A DNA stretch of 64,000 bases from Rheinheimera sp. 4Y26 (GTDB lineage Bacteria > Pseudomonadota > Gammaproteobacteria > Enterobacterales > Alteromonadaceae). Shown piece after piece: positions 8,834-18,020 of the stretch; positions within the stretch are counted from its first letter, which is position 1; the number at the start of each line of letters is the position of its first letter. The translations under genes were made by a program, and so were the position numbers. Where the stretch lies: positions 1 to 64,000 of the forward strand of contig NZ_JAOBWS010000003.1 of NCBI RefSeq assembly GCF_025245835.1. The letters run 5' to 3'. The notes beneath the pieces are model-generated. The model was not told where the DNA came from and ran no database searches. It was given only the letters and a program-made list of their open reading frames with translations.

Positions 8834-9865
8834 ATGTATCAGATCAACACTTTAGCCTTGGATGATCCGAAGCGCACAGCATGGGATGCCTTTGTTGACC
8901 AACACCAGGACGGTACTTTTTTTCATCTTTGTGGCTGGCAACTGGTGTTGCAGCAAAGCATGGGCCACCCAACCTACTATTTATACGCCACCGAGCAAGA
9001 CCAGATTGTGGGTGTGCTGCCGCTCGCCTGGGTAAAAAGCAAACTTTTTGGTAATGCCCTGGTTTCAACTCCCTTCTGTGTGTATGGCGGCGCTGTTGGC
9101 GCGCCTGAAGTACGACGTGCGCTGGAACAAAAGGCCGTTGAGATTGGCCGTGAGCTGGGCGTTGATCACGTTGAACTTCGCTACCGCGATGCCCAGGACA
9201 ACGACTGGTTAACCCGCAGTCAACACGCCACTTTTGGCTGTGAGCTGGCAGAAGATGATGCGGCCATTCTGGCTGGTATTAAAAAGAATCAACGGGCGCT
9301 TATTCGCAAAGCCCTGCAAACACAAATGAGCTGGCAACTCGACAGCGATAATCAGGACTTTTACGCTATATATTCCGAAAGCCTGCGCAACCTCGGTACG
9401 CCGGTGTTCAGTAAGCAGCTGATAGACGCACTACAGCAGGTGTTCCCTACCCAAACCGAAATTCTGACCATCAGAAACGGCAATGAAGCTGTGTCATCGG
9501 TTTTTAATTTTTATTATAAAAATCAGGTGCTGCCCTACTACGGTGGCGGTAAACCTGTGGCACGCGAGCTGAAAAGTAATGACCTGATGTATTACCAGCT
9601 GATGTGTCATGCTAAAAACGATAAAAACTGTACTTTTTATGATTTTGGCCGCAGCAAACTGGACTCCGGCGCTTACAGTTATAAAAAGCATTGGGGCATG
9701 CAACATCAGTTATTGCATTATCAGTTTAAGCTGATTAATGCGACCGAACTTTCCAACCTCAGCCCAAACAACCCAAAATACCAGTTGTTTATTAAGATGT
9801 GGCAAAAGCTGCCGTTGGCCGTTAGCCGCTGGCTGGGCCCCAAACTTGCGCATTATCTGGGGTAA
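8834..9865 (+). CDS. FemAB-like protein, XrtA/PEP-CTERM associated
   Basis: A 343-residue protein of two GNAT-like halves, as in the FemAB peptidyltransferases. The C-terminal half has FNFYYKNQVLPYYGGG and FYDFGRSKLDSGAYSYKKHWG, typical of the XrtA-linked FemAB family TIGR03019 (from memory). FemAB relatives transfer amino acids from aminoacyl-tRNA, so this protein may add an aminoacyl group to the polysaccharide or its precursor; the acceptor is not known. It lies 36 bp after the deacetylase gene and 3 bp before a glycosyltransferase gene in the same operon. Confidence 0.88.
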   Translation: MYQINTLALDDPKRTAWDAFVDQHQDGTFFHLCGWQLVLQQSMGHPTYYLYATEQDQIVGVLPLAWVKSKLFGNALVSTPFCVYGGAVGAPEVRRALEQKAVEIGRELGVDHVELRYRDAQDNDWLTRSQHATFGCELAEDDAAILAGIKKNQRALIRKALQTQMSWQLDSDNQDFYAIYSESLRNLGTPVFSKQLIDALQQVFPTQTEILTIRNGNEAVSSVFNFYYKNQVLPYYGGGKPVARELKSNDLMYYQLMCHAKNDKNCTFYDFGRSKLDSGAYSYKKHWGMQHQLLHYQFKLINATELSNLSPNNPKYQLFIKMWQKLPLAVSRWLGPKLAHYLG

Positions 9866-9868
9866 AAA

Positions 9869-11080
9869 ATGGCAAAACCGAAGATCCTTTATCTGTGCCA
9901 CCGCATTCCTTATCCGCCGAATAAAGGCGATAAGATCCGTTCTTTTAATGTGCTTAAAGCTCTGGCGGAACACTTTGAGGTGTATCTGGGGTGTTTTGTC
10001 GATGACGAATACGACTGGCAATATCAGGACAGGTTAACAACCTGGTGCACTGAATATAAATGCCTGCCACAACATAAAACGCTTGCCAAGCTGAAAGGTT
10101 TAACCTCATTTTTAACCAGCAAGGCAATTACCGAACCCTATTATTTTGATGCCAGAATGCAACTTTGGGTTGATGAAACTATTAAAAAGCATCAAATAAC
10201 AAAGGTATTTATTTTCTCATCGGCAATGGCGCAATTTGTTGATAAACCAGAATATAGCCATTTGCATCGGGTGATCGATTTTGTGGATGTGGATTCGGAT
10301 AAATGGCGACAGTATGCACAAGCACATCAGGGACTGATGAAATGGGTGTATCAGCGTGAACATCACAAGCTGCAACAGGCCGAACAAAAATACTGTGAAC
10401 GCTTTAACCACAGTGTGTTTGTATCCCCGGATGAAGCGGCGTTATTCCGCTCTTTGATGCCGTCCGCTTGCAGTGACAAAATTACCCATCTGCTGAATGG
10501 TGTTGATGTTGATTTTTTTGCACCTGAACAGGCAGCTACAGTCACAGCAACCGAAGTTCCGTTAAACAGACGTTACCTGGTATTTACCGGCGCGATGGAC
10601 TATTGGGCAAATGTGGATGCTGTGCGCTGGTTTGCCGATGAAGTCTGGCCTGCGTTAGTTGAGGCACAGCCGGACTTGCATTTTATTATTGCCGGCGGTA
10701 ATCCTACTGCAGAAGTAAAAGCATTAGCACTAAAACACAATATTGTTGTGACAGGGCGGGTCAAAGATGTCCGGCCTTATATTCAGCATGCGCTGTTTGT
10801 GGTGGCTCCGCTTCGCATCGCCCGTGGTATTCAAAACAAAGTGCTTGAAGCCATGTCGCTGAATAAAGCAGTGGTAGCAACAGACATGGCGATGGAAGGC
10901 ATTAACGCACCACAATCGCCCTGGCTGCGTCAGACAGACAGTGCAGAAACCTTTATCTGTTACTGTATGGATTTATTACAAAATCCGGTTGATGACATAG
11001 GGGCAAGGCAATGGGTTATCGAAAACTTTACCTGGCAAGCCACATTGGCACCATTGCAACAGCTGGTTACTGAAGCATGA
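9869..11080 (+). CDS. XrtA system GT4 glycosyltransferase (stp1 type)
   Basis: A 403-residue GT-B fold enzyme. The N-terminus ILYLCHRIPYPPNKGDKIRSFN is diagnostic for the PEP-CTERM glycosyltransferase family TIGR03087 (from memory). The C-terminal donor-binding half contains VAPLRIARGIQNKVLEAM, the region where retaining GT4 enzymes place the E-x7-E motif. It adds one sugar of the repeating unit, of unknown identity. Its stop overlaps the xrtA start by 4 bp (ATGA), so the two are translationally coupled. Confidence 0.92.
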   Translation: MAKPKILYLCHRIPYPPNKGDKIRSFNVLKALAEHFEVYLGCFVDDEYDWQYQDRLTTWCTEYKCLPQHKTLAKLKGLTSFLTSKAITEPYYFDARMQLWVDETIKKHQITKVFIFSSAMAQFVDKPEYSHLHRVIDFVDVDSDKWRQYAQAHQGLMKWVYQREHHKLQQAEQKYCERFNHSVFVSPDEAALFRSLMPSACSDKITHLLNGVDVDFFAPEQAATVTATEVPLNRRYLVFTGAMDYWANVDAVRWFADEVWPALVEAQPDLHFIIAGGNPTAEVKALALKHNIVVTGRVKDVRPYIQHALFVVAPLRIARGIQNKVLEAMSLNKAVVATDMAMEGINAPQSPWLRQTDSAETFICYCMDLLQNPVDDIGARQWVIENFTWQATLAPLQQLVTEA

Positions 11081-12573
11081 AGCTATCTGCCATCAGCAAG
11101 ACATCATGGGGTTTGCTTGCCGCTGCGCTGATGCTATGGGTTTTGCTGTTCTGGCCAACCCTGGTGCAGCTGGAATCTGTCTGGCAGGGTTCTGATACCT
11201 ATAGTCACGCCTACTTTATTCCACTGATTGTTTTGTGGTTATTGCACCGTGGTCAGGCGGGCAGCACTGAGCTGCCCAAAGCCGACTGGCGTCCGCTTAT
11301 TTTGCTGCTCCCACTGCTGTTTTTGTGGCTGATCGGATTTGCGTCAGATACCGGAGCTTTGGCCCAGCTGGCGGCCATTGTTTGCCTGCAATTGATTCTG
11401 GTTGGCTGGATGGGCTTGCGCTTGGCTAAACATCACCAGTTTGCCGTGTTTTATCTGATTTTTATGCTGCCGTTCGGCGAAGAGTTACACCCCATATTGC
11501 AGAATATCACCGCCGATTTATCGGTCTGGTTTTTACATCTTGCGTCAATTCCGGTATTTCGTGAAGGTTTATACCTGACCACACCGGTTGGCCACTTTGA
11601 AGTGGCTGTCGCCTGCTCAGGTCTGCGCTTTTTAATTACCTCGCTCGCCATTGGTACTTTGTATGCCCATCTCACCTATCAGAGTCTCTGGCGGCAACTG
11701 TTATTTTTAGTGGCGCTGATATTATTTTCGGTGCTGGCCAATGGCCTGCGTGCCTTTTTGCTGATCTACATCGCCGAACAAACCAATATGGCCTATGGCT
11801 TTGGTGATGACCATTATGTCTACGGCTGGCTGGTGTTTGGTCTGGTACTGCTGATCATGTTTTGGCTCGGCGGTAAATTCAGCGATTACCCAACAGAGAG
11901 CACAGAGCAAACGACAACAGTGCCCGCCACTGACAAGCCAATTGAGCATCAGACAGCGGCAACACAAATCAGTGGCATTGCCCAGGGTTTTACGCTGTTG
12001 CAGTTTTGCTATCTGGCCGCACTTTTTGCCGGTTTTATGCTGTGGCGCCAGAGTCTGCCATTGGCAACAGTGCCTGCAACCCCTTCTGCTGCACTTCTGG
12101 CATCTGATGCAATGCCAGCCGCCGATTCAGACTGGGGGATTGAGTTTGTGGCCAGCCAAAAACAGAGTTTATTAAAAACCGCTGACGGCTTTGAGTTTTT
12201 CCGCGCTGAGTATGCCCACCGCCAGCAGCAAGGCGAACTGGTGAGCTGGAGTAACAAACTGTTTAAAGCTAAACACTGGACCATTACAGCCCGGCGCCCC
12301 TGGCAACATAACGGCTTAGAAGCTGAAGTGATCACCCTGAAAAGTCTGGGTGGCAATAGCCGTACCCTGCTGTATTGGTATCAGGTCGGCGACCAGACAA
12401 CGGTCAGCAGCTGGCGGGTAAAACTGGCACAGACTGTTGCGTTACTAAGTGGTAGCTCTGCCGTCGGCCAGTTTAATGCGGTGTCGGTGAATGCAGAACT
12501 CAACTTAGACGATCAAAAACTGCAGCAGGCGGTACAAAGGTTACAGCAATGGGAAACAGCCCATGGCGGATAA
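11077..12573 (+). CDS. xrtA: Exosortase A (XrtA) fused to an EpsI domain
   Basis: A 498-residue integral membrane transpeptidase with about eight transmembrane helices in residues 10-270. The presumed catalytic residues are all present: Cys180 in VACSGLR, Arg225 in NGLRAF and His246 in DDHYVYGW. Residues about 300-498 form a soluble EpsI-like (DUF3485) domain after another membrane segment near 297-312, so this is the fused XrtA-EpsI form. XrtA cleaves the C-terminal PEP-CTERM tag of exported proteins and probably passes them to an unknown acceptor. It sits between two glycosyltransferase genes and overlaps both. A candidate substrate gene is at 45150-46043. Confidence 0.96.
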   Translation: MKLSAISKTSWGLLAAALMLWVLLFWPTLVQLESVWQGSDTYSHAYFIPLIVLWLLHRGQAGSTELPKADWRPLILLLPLLFLWLIGFASDTGALAQLAAIVCLQLILVGWMGLRLAKHHQFAVFYLIFMLPFGEELHPILQNITADLSVWFLHLASIPVFREGLYLTTPVGHFEVAVACSGLRFLITSLAIGTLYAHLTYQSLWRQLLFLVALILFSVLANGLRAFLLIYIAEQTNMAYGFGDDHYVYGWLVFGLVLLIMFWLGGKFSDYPTESTEQTTTVPATDKPIEHQTAATQISGIAQGFTLLQFCYLAALFAGFMLWRQSLPLATVPATPSAALLASDAMPAADSDWGIEFVASQKQSLLKTADGFEFFRAEYAHRQQQGELVSWSNKLFKAKHWTITARRPWQHNGLEAEVITLKSLGGNSRTLLYWYQVGDQTTVSSWRVKLAQTVALLSGSSAVGQFNAVSVNAELNLDDQKLQQAVQRLQQWETAHGG

Positions 12574-13795
12574 TGCTCTGCAATCTGCGCAGACTGCCGC
12601 CGCGAACAACTGCGCTCAGCCGTTGCATATAGTGCATTATGTGTGGGGTTTTCACACAGGTGGCCTGGAAAATGGTGTGGTCAATCTCATCAACCATTTA
12701 CCTCAGGGTTTATACCGCCACAGCATTATTTGCCAGAAAGGTTATGATCCGGCTTTTTTCGCCCGCATCCACAGCCCCAACGTCGCCATTTTTGATATAG
12801 CCAAACAGGATGGTACTGATCTGGCGCTATTCTGGCGTTTAGCCAAACTATTACGGCAGTTAAAACCCGATGTTTTTCATAGTCGCAACCTCAGTACCAT
12901 GGAAGGCCAGCTTATCGCTGCGCTGTTGCGCATTCCGCTACGGGTGCATGGTGAACATGGCTGGGACGTCAGCGATATCGGTGGCACCAACAGGCGTTAT
13001 CAGAAGTTGCGTCGGTTGTTAAAAGGTTTTGTGCATCAGTTTGTCGCCCTGTCATCCGAAGCAGAACATTATTTAACGGCAGTGATTGGTGTTCCGCAGA
13101 AGCGTGTACAACGCATTTGTAATGGTGTTGACCTGAGCCGCTTTGATAAAAACAATTTTGATAAAAACAACCTTGAGCAAAATCCTGATCTAAACAATGC
13201 ACAGACACTGCCCTGGCGCTTTGAAAAGTCGCAATTTGTGTTTGGCACTGTCGGCCGCATGGCTGCAGTGAAAAACCAACAATTATTACTCGAAGCCTTT
13301 ATTTTGCTCTGCCAACGTTACCAGGAAAAAGCCGCAGCACTTCGTTTATTGCTGGTTGGCGACGGTGCGCTCAGGGAGAGTCTTGAACAAAGAGCCATGG
13401 CTGCCAATCTGCAGCATGCGGTGATTTTTGCCGGCAACAGCAATAATGTTCCCTTGATGCTGAGTCAAATGCAGGTGTTTGTGTTGCCTTCGTTAGCCGA
13501 AGGCATCTCTAATACCATTCTTGAAGCTATGGCCAGCGGCTTGCCGGTTATCGCCTCCAGAGTTGGTGGCAATCCGGAATTATTGTTGCCTGAGCATCAA
13601 GACAGTCATTTGTTTGAAAGTAACAATGTGGAACAACTTGCCGATTGTATGGCACTGTATATAAAACACCCTGAGCGGTATCAAGAAGACAGCGTTTTGG
13701 TGAAAAAGCACTGCCAAAACAACTTTAGTCTCGATAGCATGGTGCAACGCTACCATCAGCTTTATCAGTCAGTCAGTAACAAGGATCTTATTTAA
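12563..13795 (+). CDS. XrtA system GT4 glycosyltransferase (stp2 type)
   Basis: A 410-residue GT-B glycosyltransferase. The N-terminal half has HIVHYVWGFHTGGLENGVVNLIN, and the C-terminal half has FGTVGRMAAVKNQQLL and VLPSLAEGISNTILEAMASG with the GT4 Glu pair. It fits the locus family TIGR03088 (from memory). The start overlaps xrtA by 11 bp. A short in-frame duplication encodes DKNNFDKNNL near residue 193, in a loop between the two domains. Confidence 0.93.
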   Translation: MADNALQSAQTAAANNCAQPLHIVHYVWGFHTGGLENGVVNLINHLPQGLYRHSIICQKGYDPAFFARIHSPNVAIFDIAKQDGTDLALFWRLAKLLRQLKPDVFHSRNLSTMEGQLIAALLRIPLRVHGEHGWDVSDIGGTNRRYQKLRRLLKGFVHQFVALSSEAEHYLTAVIGVPQKRVQRICNGVDLSRFDKNNFDKNNLEQNPDLNNAQTLPWRFEKSQFVFGTVGRMAAVKNQQLLLEAFILLCQRYQEKAAALRLLLVGDGALRESLEQRAMAANLQHAVIFAGNSNNVPLMLSQMQVFVLPSLAEGISNTILEAMASGLPVIASRVGGNPELLLPEHQDSHLFESNNVEQLADCMALYIKHPERYQEDSVLVKKHCQNNFSLDSMVQRYHQLYQSVSNKDLI

Positions 13796-13796
13796 C

Positions 13797-15686
13797 ATGT
13801 GTGGAATCGCTGGCATTTATTTTCCGACTAGCCAACAACAACCCGATGCCGACACCTTAAGGCAGATGAACGACAGCCAGTTGCATCGGGGGCCGGACGC
13901 CGGCGATTATTTTTTTGCGCCCGGTGTTGGCCTGGCACACCGCCGTTTATCTATTATCGACCTTGATGGCAGCCCGCAACCGATGCGTACACCGGATAAC
14001 AGCGTCTGTGTGGTATTTAATGGCGAAATTTATAACTTTAAAGAGCTGCGTACTGAGCTGCAGGCCAAGGGTTATCAGTTTATCAGTCAGGGCGACACCG
14101 AAACTATTCTGCACGCCTGGCGTGAGTGGGGTGTGGATTGTGTGCATCATCTGCGCGGTATGTTTGCCATTGGTATCTGGGATGCAAAAACCCAAAGCCT
14201 GTTTTTGGCCCGCGACCGGCTGGGCGTAAAACCGATGTTTTACAGTTTATTGCCAGGCAATGAGTTTATTTTTGGCTCTGAATTAAAAGTCTTAAAACAG
14301 CATCCGAAATTTGACCGCACGCTGCGCCATACCGCTATTGAAGACTATTTCAGTTTTGGTTATGTACCTGAACCTTATACCATTTATCAGCATTGTTTTA
14401 AGCTTGAACCAGGCTATCGCATGTTGTTAACACCAGGCATGACCAGCCTGCCTGAGCCGGAGCAATATTGGGATATTCCAACCGAGTGGTCCAAAGATGT
14501 CACCTCAACAGAAGCCCAAAACGAACTGGTAACGCGGTTTAAAGAAGCTGTTGGCATTCGCATGGTGGCAGACGTACCTCTTGGCGCCTTTTTGTCCGGC
14601 GGTGTCGATTCATCTGCCGTAGTTGCCATGATGTCGCAGTTACAAAGCGAGCCGGTAAACACCTGTGCCATTGGTTTTGACGTGCCCACTTTTAACGAAA
14701 CCGAATTTGCCCAGATGGTGGCAGACCGTTACCACACCAATCACAGTGTGCAGGTGGTCAGTCAAAATGATTTCGAGCTGATTGATATGCTGCCGTCGCT
14801 GTATGACGAGCCTTATGCCGACAGCTCAGCCATGCCCACCTACCGGGTTTGCCAAATGGCACGCAAAAAAGTAACTGTTGCGCTTTCCGGTGATGGTGGT
14901 GACGAAGTGTTTGCCGGTTACCGTCGTTACAATATGCATTTACATGAAGATAAAGTGCGTAACCTGCTACCACTTGGCCTGCGTAAAGCCGTTTTTGCGC
15001 CGCTTGGCAAGTTGTATCCAAAACTCGACTGGGCGCCGAAATTCCTGCGTGCCAAAACCACTTTTCAGTCGATGGCGATGGACTCGGTTGAGGGTTATCA
15101 CAACTCTATCTCTATTTTGCGTGCTGACGAACGTGAAAAGCTGTTTTCGAAGGAGTTTAAACAAAAACTCAATGGGTACAATTCGCTGCAGGTATTCCGT
15201 CGTTATCAGAAAAACACACAAGCGTTAGATCCGTTAAAAACAGTGCAATACCTTGATTTAAAGACTTATTTAGTGGGCGATATTTTAACCAAAGTCGACC
15301 GTGCTTCGATGGCACATTCGCTGGAAGTAAGGGTGCCCTTTTTAGATCACAAGTTTATCGAGTGGGCCTTTAAGCTTGAATCAGGCGCCAATCTGCAAAA
15401 CGGTGTTGGTAAATTCAGTCTGAAAAAACTGATGGAACCTCATCTGCCGCATGATGTGTTGTACCGGAAAAAAATGGGCTTTTCAGTGCCATTGGCCGAC
15501 TGGTTCCGTGGTCCGCTGCAACAAAAACTGCAAGACTCTGTCTTGTCTGAACGTATGCTCAGCTGTGGCATTTTTGACCCAGCCCAATTAAAACGTTTAG
15601 TCAAAGATCATATCAGCGGTTTAAAAGACAACAGTGCATCACTCTGGACCCTGATGATGTTTGATGGCTTTTTAAGGTTGGAATAA
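13797..15686 (+). CDS. XrtA system amidotransferase (asparagine synthase type)
   Basis: A 629-residue class II glutamine amidotransferase plus ATP-pyrophosphatase. Cys2 of MCGIAGIYF is the N-terminal nucleophile. The glutaminase domain covers about 1-210, and the synthase domain has the PP-loop SGGVDSS at 267-273 and LSGDGGDEVFAGYRRY. It belongs to the XrtA-associated subfamily TIGR03108 (from memory), probably amidating a carboxylate on a sugar such as a uronic acid and not making free asparagine. It starts just after the stop of the preceding glycosyltransferase gene, and the next glycosyltransferase is 11 bp downstream. Confidence 0.93.
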   Translation: MCGIAGIYFPTSQQQPDADTLRQMNDSQLHRGPDAGDYFFAPGVGLAHRRLSIIDLDGSPQPMRTPDNSVCVVFNGEIYNFKELRTELQAKGYQFISQGDTETILHAWREWGVDCVHHLRGMFAIGIWDAKTQSLFLARDRLGVKPMFYSLLPGNEFIFGSELKVLKQHPKFDRTLRHTAIEDYFSFGYVPEPYTIYQHCFKLEPGYRMLLTPGMTSLPEPEQYWDIPTEWSKDVTSTEAQNELVTRFKEAVGIRMVADVPLGAFLSGGVDSSAVVAMMSQLQSEPVNTCAIGFDVPTFNETEFAQMVADRYHTNHSVQVVSQNDFELIDMLPSLYDEPYADSSAMPTYRVCQMARKKVTVALSGDGGDEVFAGYRRYNMHLHEDKVRNLLPLGLRKAVFAPLGKLYPKLDWAPKFLRAKTTFQSMAMDSVEGYHNSISILRADEREKLFSKEFKQKLNGYNSLQVFRRYQKNTQALDPLKTVQYLDLKTYLVGDILTKVDRASMAHSLEVRVPFLDHKFIEWAFKLESGANLQNGVGKFSLKKLMEPHLPHDVLYRKKMGFSVPLADWFRGPLQQKLQDSVLSERMLSCGIFDPAQLKRLVKDHISGLKDNSASLWTLMMFDGFLRLE

Positions 15687-15697
15687 GGCATATCCCG

Positions 15698-16906
15698 ATG
15701 AAAATTCTGCACTTATTCGACCATTCAATTCCGCTGCACAGTGGCTATACCTTCCGCTCGCGCGCTATTTTGCAGCAACAAGCCAATATGGGTTTTCAAA
15801 CCTGTCATGTCACGAGCCCGAAACAAGGTGCATGTCAACAGGCAAAAGAAACTGTCGACGGACTCACTTTTTACCGCACCGAAGCGCCTGACGGCTTCCT
15901 CAGCAAAATCCCTGTGCTGAACCAGCTTATCCTTATTCCGGCGATGAAAAAACGCTTGCTGGAAGTGATAGCGCTGGAAAAACCTGATGTAATTCATGCG
16001 CACTCCCCTGCATTAAACGGTATGGCCGCGCTGTTAGCCGGTAAAGCCGCCGGCATTCCGGTAGTGTATGAAGTACGGGCTTTTTGGGAAGATGCTGCAG
16101 TTGATCACGGCACCTGTAAAGAAGGTGACTTACGCTATCGCCTGACCAAAGCCATGGAAACCTATGTGCTCAAAGGTGCCGACGCTGTCACCACCATTTG
16201 TGAAGGTTTACGCAAAGATATGCTCAGCCGTGGCATAGCTGCCGATAAAATTACGCCTATTCCCAATGCAGTCAATGTTGAACAGTTTCAGCTGATTAAC
16301 CAAAAAGACCAGCAGCTGGCAGAAAAGCTTGGCCTGCAAGGTAAAAAAGTGCTGGGGTTTCTCGGGTCTTTTTACGCTTACGAAGGGCTGGATTTACTGG
16401 TGGCGGCTATGCCAGCCATTTTAAAGCAGGTGCCGGACGCTGTGTTATTGCTGGTCGGTGGTGGCCCGCAACAACAGGCGCTGGAGCAACAAATTCGTGA
16501 GCTTGGGCTGGAGCAGCATGTGATCATGCCTGGCCGGGTGCCACACAGCGTGGTGAACAGTTATTACAGTCTGGTGGATTTACTGGTTTATCCGCGTAAA
16601 TCCATGCGCCTGACTGAACTGGTCACCCCATTAAAGCCGCTGGAGGCGATGGCGCAAGGCAAGGTGCTGCTGGCATCTAATGTCGGTGGACACCATGAAC
16701 TGATTGAACATGGTAAAACCGGTTGGTTATTTCAAAGTGACGATGTGACCGCGTTAAGCAATGCGGCTGTCGAGCTGTTAAATGCCACCGAACAATGGCC
16801 GCAAATTCGGCAAAATGGCCGCAACTTTGTGGAAAATGTGCGGAACTGGCAACAATCCTGTAGCCCTTATCTGAACATCTATCAGAGACTCTGCCATGCA
16901 AAATGA
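15698..16906 (+). CDS. XrtA system GT4 glycosyltransferase (stp3 type)
   Basis: A 402-residue GT-B enzyme with N-terminal ILHLFDHSIPLHSGYTFRSR, characteristic of the exosortase-A-associated family TIGR04063 (from memory). DVIHAHSPALNG and VPVVYEVRAFWEDAAV lie in the acceptor domain. VLGFLGSFYAYEGLDLL and LTELVTPLKPLEAMAQGK are in the donor domain. It should add one sugar of the repeat. Its 3' end overlaps the next glycosyltransferase gene by 11 bp. Confidence 0.93.
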   Translation: MKILHLFDHSIPLHSGYTFRSRAILQQQANMGFQTCHVTSPKQGACQQAKETVDGLTFYRTEAPDGFLSKIPVLNQLILIPAMKKRLLEVIALEKPDVIHAHSPALNGMAALLAGKAAGIPVVYEVRAFWEDAAVDHGTCKEGDLRYRLTKAMETYVLKGADAVTTICEGLRKDMLSRGIAADKITPIPNAVNVEQFQLINQKDQQLAEKLGLQGKKVLGFLGSFYAYEGLDLLVAAMPAILKQVPDAVLLLVGGGPQQQALEQQIRELGLEQHVIMPGRVPHSVVNSYYSLVDLLVYPRKSMRLTELVTPLKPLEAMAQGKVLLASNVGGHHELIEHGKTGWLFQSDDVTALSNAAVELLNATEQWPQIRQNGRNFVENVRNWQQSCSPYLNIYQRLCHAK

Positions 16907-18020
16907 GCTCGCTGGCCTGCGCATTTGTTTAATTGGCCCCATACCTCCGCCTGCCGGTGGTATGGCCAATCAAACACGCCAGCTGAAATTATTACTGGAG
17001 CAGGAAGGTGCGGTTGTGAACATGGTTGCGGTGAACGCGCCTTATCAACCGGTGTTTATCGGCAAAGTACCAGGGCTTAGAGCTGTATTTCGTCTTGTTC
17101 CTTATCTGTTGGCTTTATACCGCAATATCGGCAATAACGATGTCTGCCATTTAATGGCTAACTCTGGCTGGTCCTGGCATCTATTTGCAGCTCCGGCTAT
17201 CTGGATTGCCCATTGGCGCAAAAAACCTATGGTGATGAATTATCGTGGTGGCCATGCCAAACAGTTTTTCGAAGGTGCCTGGTCTGTGGTTGGCCCCTCG
17301 GTGCGCCGTTGTAGTGCTGTAGTGGTGCCTTCGGCCTATTTACGCCGTGTGTTTGCTGAATTTGCCACTGATGCAGTTGTGATACCCAATGTGCTGGAAC
17401 AAAAACGCTTTTATCCGGCCGCTGATTTAAATGCCAAACTCAGAGTGATCCCGGCAAAACCTCATCTTATTGTGACGCGTAATCTTGAAGCTATTTACGA
17501 CATTGCCACCGCAGTTCGTGCTTTTGCCCTGCTCAAAACCAGCTTACCTCAGGCAACATTATCGGTGGCAGGTTCTGGCCCGGAAGAACATGCACTCAAA
17601 GCTCTTTGCCAGGAATTAAAAATCAGCGATTCAGTGCATTTTCTCGGCCGGCTCGATGCTGACCAGATGGCTGAGCTGTATCGCAGTGCAGATTTAATGC
17701 TCAATACCAGTTTGGTGGATAACAGCCCTAATTCGGTTATCGAAGCGCTGGCTTGTGGCATACCGGTATTAACCAGTAATGTCGGTGGTATTCCGGATTT
17801 AGTCTCTGACGGTGTGGATGCAGTGCTATTGCCACCCGGTGATGCAACACTTTTTAGCCAACACGCCGTCGAAGTCTTAACCAACAGCAGGCTGCGTCAA
17901 CAGCTGGTAGAAAATGGCCTGGCAAAAACTGCCCGTTTTGCCTGGTCAAGTGTCAGCCAGGCACTGCTTCATACATACCAGACAGCCATCAGCTCCCGCA
18001 ATCAGGCAGGTTCACAATGA
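16896..18020 (+). CDS. GT4 family glycosyltransferase
   Basis: A 374-residue GT-B fold protein. The N-terminal phosphate-binding region is CLIGPIPPPAGGMANQTRQL. The donor domain has LSVAGSGPEEHALKAL and SPNSVIEALACGIPVLTSNVGG, with the conserved Glu of GT4 enzymes. Substrates cannot be read from the sequence. Its start lies inside the end of the stp3-type gene (11 bp) and its stop overlaps the next start by 4 bp, so it is embedded in the operon. Confidence 0.9.
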   Translation: MQNELAGLRICLIGPIPPPAGGMANQTRQLKLLLEQEGAVVNMVAVNAPYQPVFIGKVPGLRAVFRLVPYLLALYRNIGNNDVCHLMANSGWSWHLFAAPAIWIAHWRKKPMVMNYRGGHAKQFFEGAWSVVGPSVRRCSAVVVPSAYLRRVFAEFATDAVVIPNVLEQKRFYPAADLNAKLRVIPAKPHLIVTRNLEAIYDIATAVRAFALLKTSLPQATLSVAGSGPEEHALKALCQELKISDSVHFLGRLDADQMAELYRSADLMLNTSLVDNSPNSVIEALACGIPVLTSNVGGIPDLVSDGVDAVLLPPGDATLFSQHAVEVLTNSRLRQQLVENGLAKTARFAWSSVSQALLHTYQTAISSRNQAGSQ

